A stretch of 27,772 nt of DNA from Actinomycetota bacterium (GTDB lineage: Bacteria; Actinomycetota; Actinomycetes; S36-B12). Shown here in pieces: positions 16,912-24,442 of the stretch. Both the position numbers and the translations under genes were made by a program. Location of the stretch: positions 1 to 27,772 of the forward strand of contig JADKGE010000015.1 of the NCBI GenBank assembly GCA_016717115.1, in the 5' to 3' direction. Within the stretch, counting starts at the first letter, position 1. Each line of letters opens with the position of its first letter. The notes under the pieces were generated by a model. It saw nothing but the letters and a program-made list of their open reading frames with translations, searched no databases and was not told the DNA's origin.

Positions 16912-17769
16912 ATGGCTGCGTCAGCGAAGGCAGCGTCACGATCGAGTGCCAGCGCGTCGGCGCCGGTGAAGAAGGCTGCGCCCGTGAAGAAGGCTGCGCC
17001 CGTGAAGAAGGCTGCGCCGGTCAAGAAGGCTGCGCCGGTCAAGAAGGCTGCGCCGGTCAAGAAGGCTGCGCCGGTCAAGAAGGCTGCGCCGGTCAAGAAG
17101 GCTGCGCCGGTCAAGAAGGCTGCGCCGGTCAAGAAGGCTGCTCCCGTGAAGAAGGCTGCGCCCGTGAAGAAGGCTGCGCCCGTGAAGAAGGCTGCGCCCG
17201 TGAAGAAGGCTGCGCCCGTGAAGAAGGCCGCGCCCGTGAAGAAGGCCGCGCCGGTCAAGAAGGCCGCGCCGGTCAAGAAGGCCGCGCCGGTCAAGAAGGC
17301 TGCGCCGGTCAAGAAGGCTGCGCCGGTCAAGAAGGCTGCGCCCGTGAAGAAGGCTGCGCCGACCGCTGGCCGCAAGGGCGGGCTACTCGTGCGCGAGGAC
17401 GAGAGCCCGTGGACGGCCCGGGAACTGGCCGCCGTCACGGCCGACCTGCACGGCGATCTCGAACGCCTGAGCGAGGAGATCTCCAACGCCGAGGCCGGCC
17501 TGGCCGACCTCATCCGCGACTCCGGCGACGGCGCGGGAGACGATCAGGCCGATGCCGGGAGCAAGACGTTCGAGCGCGAGCATGAGATGTCCCTCGCGAA
17601 CAATGCGCGCGACATGCTCGAGCAGGTCCAGCACGCGCTCGACCGCATCGACGCCGGCACCTACGGCATCTGCGAATCATGCGGCAAGGCGATCGGGAAG
17701 CTGCGACTCCAGGCCTTCCCGAGAGCGACCCTGTGCATGTCGTGCAAGCAGGCCGAGGAGCGTCACTAG
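16912..17769 (+). CDS. DksA/TraR-type C4 zinc-finger protein with a 22-copy APVKKA tail
   Basis: 285 residues from ATG 16912 (GGGGG at 16902-16906); ATG 16885 would add nine residues. Residues 17-148 are 22 perfect tandem APVKKA hexapeptides, a Lys/Ala/Pro tail like those of histone H1 and actinobacterial HU proteins. A helical segment follows (ESPWTARELAAVTADLHGDL, then a Glu-rich coiled-coil-like stretch). The C-terminus is a DksA/TraR finger: YGICESCGKAIGKLRLQAFP with C254, C257, C275 and C278 (C-X2-C-X17-C-X2-C). DksA relatives act at the RNA polymerase secondary channel, but many actinobacterial members are uncharacterised. The basic tail suggests nucleic-acid binding, which is inference. 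From memory, Streptomyces has a similar Lys-rich zinc-finger gene between ileS and lspA. Confidence 0.88.
   Translation: MAASAKAASRSSASASAPVKKAAPVKKAAPVKKAAPVKKAAPVKKAAPVKKAAPVKKAAPVKKAAPVKKAAPVKKAAPVKKAAPVKKAAPVKKAAPVKKAAPVKKAAPVKKAAPVKKAAPVKKAAPVKKAAPVKKAAPVKKAAPVKKAAPTAGRKGGLLVREDESPWTARELAAVTADLHGDLERLSEEISNAEAGLADLIRDSGDGAGDDQADAGSKTFEREHEMSLANNARDMLEQVQHALDRIDAGTYGICESCGKAIGKLRLQAFPRATLCMSCKQAEERH
16960..17355 (+). repeat. 22 x 18 bp tandem repeat encoding APVKKA
   Basis: Twenty-two uninterrupted 18 bp units, 396 bp in all, each coding APVKKA. Variation between units is synonymous: GTG or GTC for Val, CCC or CCG for Pro, and GCT or GCC at the last Ala (one unit also starts with GCT). 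The variants come in runs rather than at random. Units 4 onward share GTC, a later run shares CCC-GTG, a short run shares GCC, and GTC then returns. This points to block duplications, and copy number may vary between strains and be collapsed in short-read assemblies. Confidence 0.95.
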
Positions 17770-17816
17770 CTCCCTCGGGGCGCCTGCTCCCGGTCTGGCC
17801 ACCCCCGCCGGCCGCG

Positions 17817-17822
17817 TAGAGT
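17817..17822 (+). promoter_or_regulatory. -10 box of a probable leaderless lspA promoter
   Basis: TAGAGT ends 6 bases before the lspA GTG (17829), so transcription would start at about the start codon. No Shine-Dalgarno is present there. The -35 region (GTCTGG near 17793) is weak. Leaderless mRNAs are common in actinobacteria. Confidence 0.5.
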
Positions 17823-17828
17823 GCTCCT

Positions 17829-18392
17829 GTGGCCGACCCCGCTGAGCTGACGGAAACCGCGTCAGGAACCGACGAGGTCGACCCGGCCCTTCGTCGGCGT
17901 AGCCTGCTCGTGCTGTCGCTCGTGGCCGTCTCGGTCGTGGTGGTCGACGTCGTCACGAAGACGTGGATCGTCAACTCCGTGCGACTGGAGGGGGACATCT
18001 CCCTCCTGGGTGGATTCCTCACGATCACCTACACCGAGAACACCGGCGCGGCCTTCTCCATGGGTACCGGCTTCACGTGGGTGTTCACCATCATCGCGGT
18101 GGTCGTCGCGATCGTGATCCTGCGCTCCTCCCGGCGCCTGGGCAGCCTCCTGTGGGCTGTGGGTCTCGGAGGACTGCTCGGCGGGCTGCTGGGCAACCTC
18201 ATCGACCGGCTGACCCGGCCGCCCGCGTTCGGGGCGGACTACCTCTTCGGGAGGGGCTACGTCGTCGACTGGATCCAGCTGCCGAACTTCGCCGTCTTCA
18301 ACATCGCTGATTCGGCCATCGTCTGCTCGGCGATCCTCATGGTGGCGCTGTCGCTGTTCGGTGTGGAGTTCTCGGGCCGGCCGGCCCGATGA
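17829..18392 (+). CDS. lspA: LspA, lipoprotein signal peptidase (signal peptidase II)
   Basis: 187 residues from GTG 17829. It cleaves the signal peptide of diacylglyceryl-modified prolipoproteins within the membrane. An acidic cytoplasmic tail of about 20 residues precedes four membrane helices (roughly 25-45, 84-98, 105-123 and 154-178). Catalytic aspartates are in GNLIDRL (D126) and FNIADSAIV (D161). The block YTENTGAAFSMG is the conserved NTGAAFS motif. The rluD-type gene begins 7 bp after the stop, the usual lspA-rluD pairing. Confidence 0.97.
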   Translation: MADPAELTETASGTDEVDPALRRRSLLVLSLVAVSVVVVDVVTKTWIVNSVRLEGDISLLGGFLTITYTENTGAAFSMGTGFTWVFTIIAVVVAIVILRSSRRLGSLLWAVGLGGLLGGLLGNLIDRLTRPPAFGADYLFGRGYVVDWIQLPNFAVFNIADSAIVCSAILMVALSLFGVEFSGRPAR

Positions 18393-18399
18393 CGCGTCC

Positions 18400-19326
18400 A
18401 TGACGCAGCGATTCCTGCCCGTGCCGGACGGGCTGGCGGGTGAGCGGCTCGACGTCGCCCTGACGCGGCTCCTGGGCCTGTCCCGAACGCGGGCCGCGGA
18501 CATCGTCGCCGACGGCGACGTCCTGATCGACGGTCGGACGGGAGCGAAGTCCGATCGGCTGCTGGCCGGCTCGCTCCTGCAGGTCGACCTGCGCGAGTCC
18601 GTCGAGGCCACTGTGTCCCTGCCCGAGCCGGTGCCGGGCATGACCGTGGTCTTCGACGATGCCGATGTCGTCGTCGTCGACAAGCCGGTGGGCGTGGCGG
18701 CCCATCCGAGCCCCGGTTGGAGCGGACCCACCGTGGTGGGCGGCCTGGCGGCGGCCGGCTACCGGATCAGCACCTCGGGGGCGGCCGAGAGGCAGGGCAT
18801 CGTGCACCGGCTCGACGTCGGCACGTCCGGGCTGATGGCGGTCGCGAAGAGCGAGACCGCCTACACGAGCCTCAAGCGCCAGTTCAAGGAGCGCACGGTC
18901 GAGAAGGTGTACCACGCCGTCGTCCAAGGCCACCTCGACCCGCTGGACGGTACCGTCGACGCGCCGATCGACCGGCACCCGCAGCAAGACTACAAGTGGG
19001 CGGTCGTCACGGGCGGCAAGGACAGCGTGACGCACTACGACACCCTCGAGGCCTTCCCTCACGCCTCCCTCGTCGAGGTGCACCTGGAGACCGGGCGCAC
19101 CCACCAGATCCGGGTGCACATGTCGGCCCTGAGGCACCCCTGCGTCGGCGACCTGACCTACGGCGCCGACCCCGTGCTGTCCAAACGGCTGGGGCTGACG
19201 AGGCAGTGGTTGCACGCGGTGCGCCTGGAGTTCGACCACCCGGCGACCGGCGAGCGCGTGGTCGTGACCAGCCCCTACCCAGCGGACCTGGAAACCGCGC
19301 TGGAGCGACTGCGCTCCGGCGTGTGA
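18400..19326 (+). CDS. RluA/RluD family 23S rRNA pseudouridine synthase
   Basis: 308 residues from ATG 18400; the frame is open back to GTG 18361, but that would overlap lspA. The N-terminal S4 RNA-binding domain (GERLDVALTRLLGLSRTRAA to about residue 65) is followed by the catalytic domain. The active-site Asp is in GIVHRLDVGTSGLMAVAK. Other marks are VVVVDKPVGVAAHPS, LKRQFKERTVEKVYHAVVQG, and LETGRTHQIRVHMSALRHPC. Family members RluD/RluA/RluC modify uridines in 23S rRNA. Adjacency to lspA favours an RluD-like role, but the exact target uridines cannot be read from the sequence. Confidence 0.92.
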   Translation: MTQRFLPVPDGLAGERLDVALTRLLGLSRTRAADIVADGDVLIDGRTGAKSDRLLAGSLLQVDLRESVEATVSLPEPVPGMTVVFDDADVVVVDKPVGVAAHPSPGWSGPTVVGGLAAAGYRISTSGAAERQGIVHRLDVGTSGLMAVAKSETAYTSLKRQFKERTVEKVYHAVVQGHLDPLDGTVDAPIDRHPQQDYKWAVVTGGKDSVTHYDTLEAFPHASLVEVHLETGRTHQIRVHMSALRHPCVGDLTYGADPVLSKRLGLTRQWLHAVRLEFDHPATGERVVVTSPYPADLETALERLRSGV

Positions 19327-19355
19327 GATCGTCGCCGTCGGTCGGGACGGCTAAG

Positions 19356-19370
19356 TTCGACGTTGTCGAA
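19356..19370 (+). promoter_or_regulatory. Palindrome TTCGAC-GTT-GTCGAA at the dnaE promoter
   Basis: Perfect 6 bp arms (19356-19361 and 19365-19370) flank GTT, 3 bp before the -10-like TAGGGT. This is where a repressor or activator dimer would act. It resembles but does not match the actinobacterial SOS box, whose arms read TCGAAC and GTTCGA around four bases. Confidence 0.45.
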
Positions 19371-19373
19371 AGT

Positions 19374-19379
19374 TAGGGT
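19374..19379 (+). promoter_or_regulatory. -10 box of a probable leaderless dnaE promoter
   Basis: TAGGGT ends 7 bases before GTG 19387 and overlaps the alternative GTG 19378. The placement favours GTG 19387 as a leaderless start. No Shine-Dalgarno precedes either GTG or the in-frame TTG at 19363. Confidence 0.45.
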
Positions 19380-19386
19380 GGGTGTC

Positions 19387-22300
19387 GTGTCGTCGGGTGT
19401 CTCGTCGGGTGATCGCTTCGTGCATCTGCACGTGCACACCGAGTACTCCATGCTCGACGGGGCCGCCCGCCTGCCCGACCTCTTCGCCGAGGCCCAACGC
19501 CAGGGCATGCCCGCCCTCGCGATGACCGATCACGGCAACCTCTACGGTGCCTACGAGTTCTACAAGGGTGCCAAGGCCCACGGGCTCAACCCCATCATCG
19601 GCCTCGAGGGCTACTACGCGCCCCAGGGGCGTTTCGAGCGCCGACCGTTCGACTTCGGCGGTGGATTCGACGAGGGCACGCCCGAGGATCCGGGCGCCGG
19701 TCGGGGCAAGCAGAGCTACACCCACATGACGCTGTGGGCGGAGAACACGCCCGGGATGCACAACCTGTTCCGGCTGTCTTCCCTTGCGAGCCTCGAGGGC
19801 TACTACCACAAGCCGCGCTTCGACCGAGAGCTCCTCGAGCGCTACGGCAAGGGCCTCATCGGCACCACCGGCTGCCCGAGCGGCGAGGTGAACCGCTGGC
19901 TGCAGGCCGGCAACTACGCCAAGGCACGTGCCGCCGCCGCCGACTACCGCGACATCCTCGGCCCGGGCAACTACTTCTGCGAGCTCATGGACCACGGCAT
20001 CCCCATCGAGCGCCGGTTCCGCGAGGACCTGCTGCGCATCGCCCGAGACCTCGACCTCCCGCTGGTCGCCACGAACGACCTCCACTACGTCAACGCCGCC
20101 GATGCCGACACCCACGACGTCCTGCTGTGCATCGGCACCCGCACCACGATGGACGACCCGAAGCGATTCCGGTTCGATGCCCGCGACTTCTACGTCAAGA
20201 CCGCGGACGAGATGCGGCGCGTGTGGTCGGAGCTCCCGGAGGCGTGTGACAACACGCTGCTCATCGCCGAGCGGTGCCACGTCGAGTTCAACGACGACGC
20301 CAACCTCATGCCGCAGTTCCCCGTGCCGGCCGGGGAGAGCGAGGAGTCCTGGCTCGTCAAGGAGGTCGAGGTCGGCCTGCACAAGCGCTTCGGCGATGTC
20401 ATCCCCGACAACGTCCGTACGCAGGCCGAGTACGAGGTCGGCGTCATCTGCCAGATGGGGTTCCCGGGCTACTTCCTCGTCACCGCCGACCTCGTGCGCT
20501 ACGCCAAGGAGAGCGGTATTCGCGTGGGGCCGGGGCGCGGCTCTGCGGCGGGCGCGATGATTGCCTACGCGCTTGGCATCACCGAGCTCGACCCCATCAA
20601 GCACGGACTGCTGTTCGAGAGGTTCCTCAATCCCGAGCGCGTGTCGATGCCCGACATCGACATGGACTTCGACGAGCGGCGGCGCGCCGACATGATCCGC
20701 TACGCCACGACCAAGTACGGCGAGGAACGGGTCGCCCAGATCATCACGTACGGGTCGATCAAGGCCAAGGCAGCCATCAAGGACAGCGCTCGCGTGCTCG
20801 GCTACGCCTACTCCGTGGGCGAGAAGATCACCAAGGCGATGCCGGCCCCGGTCATGGGCAAGGACCTCTCCCTAGCGGGCGCCTTCGATCCCAAGAACTC
20901 GCGCTACGGCGAGGCGGCGGCCTTCCGAGCGCTCTACGAGTCCGACCCGGATGCCAAGCGGGTCGTCGACACGGCCAAGGGGCTCGAAGGACTCAAGCGA
21001 CAGCCCGGCGTCCACGCGGCCGGCGTCATCCTGTGCCGCGAGCCGCTGCTCGACGTCATCCCCATCTGGCGTCGCGAGCAGGACGGTGCCGTCATCACCC
21101 AGTTCGACATGGGGGCCTGCGAGAAGCTCGGCCTGCTCAAGATGGACTTCCTGGGCCTGCGCAACCTGACCGTGCTCGACGACTGTCTGCGCAACATCGC
21201 GACCAACCGCGACGAGGTCATCGTCCTGGAGACGCTGACCCTCGACGACCGTCCCACCTACGACCTGCTGACGCGCGGTGACACCCTCGGCGTGTTCCAG
21301 CTCGACGGCGGTCCGATGAGGGCGCTCCTGCGCTCGATGCAGCCGGACAACTTCGAGGACATCTCCGCCGTCCTCGCGCTCTACCGGCCAGGGCCGATGG
21401 GCGCCAACGCGCACAACGACTATGCCGACCGCAAGAACGGACGCAAGCCCGTCGTCCCGATCCATCCCGAGCTCGAGGAGCCGCTGGCGGAGATCCTCGG
21501 CGACACGTACGGCCTGATCGTGTACCAGGAGCAGGTCATGGCCATCGCGCAGAAGCTGGCCGGGTACTCGCTCGGCGCGGCCGACCTGCTGCGCCGCGCG
21601 ATGGGCAAGAAGAAGAAGGAGATCCTCGACAAGGAGTACGTGCCCTTCAGTGAGGGGATGAAGGCCAACGGGTACTCCGACGGGGCGATCAAGACGCTCT
21701 GGGAGATCCTCGTCCCCTTCTCCGACTATGCCTTCAACAAGGCCCATACCGCCGGCTACGGCCTGGTCTCCTACTGGACCGGGTACCTCAAGGCGAACTA
21801 CCCGGCCGAGTACATGGCTGCCCTCCTGACATCGGTCAAGGACGACAAGGACCGCTCCGCCGTCTACCTCAACGAGTGCCGCAAGATGGGCATCAAGGTC
21901 CTGCCGCCGGACGTCAACGACTCCGACTTCGACTTCACCCCTCGCGGCACCGACATCCGCTTCGGCCTGTCCGCGATCCGCAACGTCGGAGGCAACGTCG
22001 TCGACTCCATCATCGCGAGGGGCGACATCCCCATCGGGGAGTGGGAGAAGTCGGTTCTCCTCGCCCACGAGCGGGAGATGCTCGGCCTCTACGTGTCCGA
22101 CCATCCGCTGCACGGAGCCGAGCGCATGCTGGCCCAGCTCACGGATCGCACGATCGCGGCGATCCTGCTCGACGACAGCCGGGAGTCCTCGATCGTCACG
22201 GTCGGCGGGCTGGTCACGTCCGTTCAGCGCAAGACCACGAAGAAGGGTTCCCCCTGGGCGATCGTGACGCTCGAGGACCTCGAGGGCTCGGTGGACATCA

Positions 22301-22678
22301 TGGTGTTCCCCCAGGCCTACGTGTCGGTGAGCACGATGCTGGTCGACGACACGGTCATCATCGTGAAGGCACGCGTCGACCGCAGCGACGACGACGGCGT
22401 GCGCCTCATGGCGATGGAGATCAGCCAGCCCGACCTCAGCGAGGCGGTGGCCGGGCCGGTTCGGGTCAGCATGGCCGCGACCCGGTGCATCCCCCCGCTC
22501 GTCGAGCGGCTCAAGGGAGGTACTCGGGGCGCACCCGGGCACCACCGAGGTGCACCTGCACCTCACCGGCGGGGCCAAGACCACGGTCCTGAGGCTCGAC
22601 GACCGGCTTCGCGTGACGCCGTCGCCGGCGCTGTACGGCGATCTGAAGGCGCTCCTCGGCCCGAGTTGCCTGGGATGA
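19387..22678 (+). CDS. dnaE: DNA polymerase III alpha subunit, with internal deletion and 3' frameshift
   Basis: Replicative polymerase of the DnaE1 type. The N-terminal PHP domain holds all nine metal-site residues known from mycobacterial DnaE1 (H15, H17 and D24 in HLHVHTEYSMLDG, then TDHGN, GLEGYY, THMTLW, TGCPSG, NDLHYV), so proofreading by PHP is likely. Polymerase aspartates are in PDIDMDFDERR and KMDFLGLRNL. Two anomalies are seen. At about 22015-22026, SIIA runs straight into GDIPIGEWEKS, omitting roughly 85 residues that include the second half of the helix-hairpin-helix domain and the usual QFDLF-like clamp motif. An extra G in GGG (22515-22517) shifts frame. With it ignored, the expected EVLGAHPGTTEVHLHL...VTPSPALYGDLKALLGPSCLG ending appears, and the TGA at 22676-22678 overlaps the next ATG. 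The corrected length is about 1096 residues against about 1180. Start chosen from the -10 position. Confidence 0.9.
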
Positions 22679-23196
22679 GCACGGCGCGGAAGGCATCGGC
22701 GGTCATCGTCGCCGGCCTCGTCGTCGGCCTGGTCAGCGGGCTTGCACTCGGCGTCGTGTGGTGGCGGCTGGCACCACGTGTCCCGCTCGTCGTCCGGCCG
22801 GGCGACAGCTTCCCGCAGGGCTACCAGCCTGAGGGGTACCTGGCGTCCGAGGCCGCCTTCGGTGCCCTGGCCCTCATCGCCGGCGTGGCCATCACGATCG
22901 GCCTGGCGAACATGCGGCGCGAGCGCCTGCTCAGCGTGCTCGTGGCGGGGATCCTGGCCGGCGTGGTCGGCACCGCGGCGATGTGGTTCGTGGGCACGAG
23001 GCTCGGCTCGGTCGACATCGAGGGTCTCAGCGCGACCACCACGACCGACCTCGTGGTGGACGCCCCTCTGAACGTGTCGCTGACCGGGATGTTCCTCATG
23101 TGGCCGTTGGCATCGGCCGGGGTGGTCACGATCCTCGCGTTGGGCGACTGGATCGCCGAGGTCAGGGCTGCTCGCCGCGCCGAGCGCGAGGCCTAG
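22675..23196 (+). CDS. Four-helix membrane protein, DUF2567-like
   Basis: 173 residues from ATG 22675, overlapping the frame-corrected dnaE stop by 4 bp. It shares a frame with upstream dnaE, so uncorrected reading fuses the two into a 1277-residue protein. Predicted helices are about 8-30, 57-79, 84-107 and 136-159, with a basic C-terminus (RAARRAEREA). The segment LGVVWWRLAPRVPLV after helix 1 resembles DUF2567 proteins found near dnaE in actinobacteria; I recall this from the family and could not search. An extracytoplasmic loop (about 108-135) is rich in Thr. No function is known. Confidence 0.75.
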   Translation: MSTARKASAVIVAGLVVGLVSGLALGVVWWRLAPRVPLVVRPGDSFPQGYQPEGYLASEAAFGALALIAGVAITIGLANMRRERLLSVLVAGILAGVVGTAAMWFVGTRLGSVDIEGLSATTTTDLVVDAPLNVSLTGMFLMWPLASAGVVTILALGDWIAEVRAARRAEREA

Positions 23197-23210
23197 GGCC
23201 GACCCGGGGT

Positions 23211-23711
23211 TCAGGCTCGGGCGATGGGCTCGAACCGTGCGTCGGTCACCGAGCGCAGGTCGGTCGGTGCCAGACCGATGTCGAAGCCGCGCCGCCCGCC
23301 GCTGACGTACATCGTGGCGAGGTGCTCCGCGCTGGCGTCGATCACCGTCGGCAGGCGTCTCTTCTGGCCGATCGGGGAGATCCCGCCGATCACGTAGCCC
23401 GTGAGCCGTGCCGCCGTCGCGCCGTCGGCCATCTCGCAGCGCCGCCCGCCGAGCACGGCGGCGAGCGCCTTGAGGTCGAGGGTGGTGCTCACCGGCACGA
23501 TGCCCACGACGGGCGCGCCGTCGACCATCGTCAGCAGCGTCTTGAAGACGGTGTCCGGCTCAAGACCCAAGGCTGCGGCAGCCTCGAGGCCATACGAGGC
23601 CGCGCCCGGATCGTGCGCGTATGCGTGCGACGTGAAGGCGATGCCGGCCCCCGTGAGCGCGAGCGTCGCAGGCGTGCCGGGCTCGCGCCGTCGAGGTTCC
23701 TTCTTCGTCAT
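23211..23711 (-). CDS. ybaK: YbaK/EbsC family Cys-tRNA(Pro) deacylase
   Basis: 166 residues from an ATG at 23711. Single-domain relatives of the ProRS editing domain hydrolyse Cys-tRNA-Pro and other mischarged tRNAs. The invariant lysine is in DTVFKTLLTMV. VGIVPVSTTLDLKALAAVLG, YVIGGISPIGQKRRLPTVID and the final SGGRRGFDIGLAPTDL match the YbaK pattern. It lies 10 bp after the LON-domain gene on the same strand, so the two probably share a transcript, and it converges with the membrane protein gene across a 14 bp gap with no visible terminator. Confidence 0.92.
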   Translation of the reverse strand: MTKKEPRRREPGTPATLALTGAGIAFTSHAYAHDPGAASYGLEAAAALGLEPDTVFKTLLTMVDGAPVVGIVPVSTTLDLKALAAVLGGRRCEMADGATAARLTGYVIGGISPIGQKRRLPTVIDASAEHLATMYVSGGRRGFDIGLAPTDLRSVTDARFEPIARA

Positions 23712-23721
23712 GGACGGCGGC

Positions 23722-24420
23722 TCAGTTGACCGAGGGCCGGGTGCCGGTCAGGTCGATGGCCGGCAGGGCGGACAGGACGGTGATGAGGGTCGTCTCCCGG
23801 TGGAGCAGGCGCCGGGCCAGGGCAAGTCGCTCGCCCGTGGACGGGGCGGCGAGCAGGTGTTGGCGCTCGGCCATCGGCAGCACCATCGCCGCGGTCACCA
23901 GATAGCTCAGCACGGTGGGATCGTCGGGCAGGTCGTCGAGGCCCGTCTCGGCATGGAGCGCGAAGTCCGCGTCGTCGTCGGCCACCACCTGCCCGCTCAG
24001 TGCCATCCGGTAGTCACGGAACCCCAGGGCCACCTGGGCGGCGGTGACCATGTCGGCCGGTGCGGTGGGGTCGTCGAGGTACTCCACCTCGGCCCTCGCC
24101 AGCGGGGCGGACAGGTCGACGTCGATGATCCGGAACCGGCGGCTGCCCGTCGTGACGATGTCGAATCGGCCGTCGTCGAGCCGTTCGGCCTGCCGGATGA
24201 CGGTGGCGGTGCCGACGGGGAACAGCGCGTCCTTCCCATCGCGGCTCACGTCGCGCCCGTCCCGCACGGCGATCACGCCGAACTCCCGCGCATCCTCGTC
24301 GGGAATCGCCAGGAGCTCCTCGACGAGGGCCCGGTAGCGCGGCTCGAAGATGTGCAGGGGCAGGACGAGTCCGGGCACGACGACGGCATTGAGGGGAAAC
24401 AGGGGCAGGGGCGAGCGCAC
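23722..24420 (-). CDS. LON substrate-binding domain protein (stand-alone)
   Basis: 232 residues from a GTG at 24420. The N-terminal LON domain is clear: LPLFPLNAVVVPGLVLPLHI, then FEPRYRALVEELL, FGVIAVRDG, and DIVTTGSRRFRIIDVD. A helical C-terminal part (about 150-225, LSYLVTAAMVLPMAERQHLL) follows. There is no ATPase or protease domain, so it is not Lon protease. Stand-alone LON proteins are widespread in actinobacteria with no settled role, perhaps as adaptors in protein turnover. A TACGCT box ends 6 bases before the GTG, which points to a leaderless transcript divergent from hisD. Confidence 0.9.
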   Translation of the reverse strand: MRSPLPLFPLNAVVVPGLVLPLHIFEPRYRALVEELLAIPDEDAREFGVIAVRDGRDVSRDGKDALFPVGTATVIRQAERLDDGRFDIVTTGSRRFRIIDVDLSAPLARAEVEYLDDPTAPADMVTAAQVALGFRDYRMALSGQVVADDDADFALHAETGLDDLPDDPTVLSYLVTAAMVLPMAERQHLLAAPSTGERLALARRLLHRETTLITVLSALPAIDLTGTRPSVN

Positions 24421-24426
24421 TCAGGC

Positions 24427-24436
24427 AGCGTAAGGT
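24427..24436. promoter_or_regulatory. Overlapping divergent -10 boxes for the LON gene and hisD
   Basis: On + TAAGGT (24431-24436) ends 6 bases before the hisD GTG at 24443. On - TACGCT (24432 to 24427) ends 6 bases before the LON gene GTG at 24420. The two boxes share the TA at 24431-24432, and only 22 bp separate the start codons. Both transcripts would be leaderless. Each -35 would lie inside the opposite coding region; no strong -35 match is seen. Confidence 0.55.
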
Positions 24437-24442
24437 AAGTCC

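Noticed and set aside
16960..17355. CRISPR-like or satellite array
   Set aside because: 18 bp units without spacers, in frame with a gene and coding a constant peptide.
16092..17513. Long - strand open frame with TGAAFLTGAAFF repeats
   Set aside because: It is the antisense reading of the 18 bp repeat plus part of ileS in another frame. Repeats of a multiple of three keep all frames open, and no start site or family match supports it.
16551..17585. + strand frame rich in EEGCAREEGCAGQEG
   Set aside because: This is the same repeat read in another frame; the true frame ends in a clear C4 zinc finger.
19356..19370. SOS (LexA) box before dnaE
   Set aside because: The actinobacterial SOS box has TCGAAC and GTTCGA arms around four bases. 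Here the arms are TTCGAC and GTCGAA around three.
20872..22584. 570-residue - strand open frame within dnaE
   Set aside because: Shadow of dnaE codons; no recognisable motif and no ribosome site.
19387..23196. A natural fusion of DnaE to a membrane domain
   Set aside because: The join exists only because of one extra G. Restoring frame gives the normal DnaE end and a separate ATG for the membrane protein.
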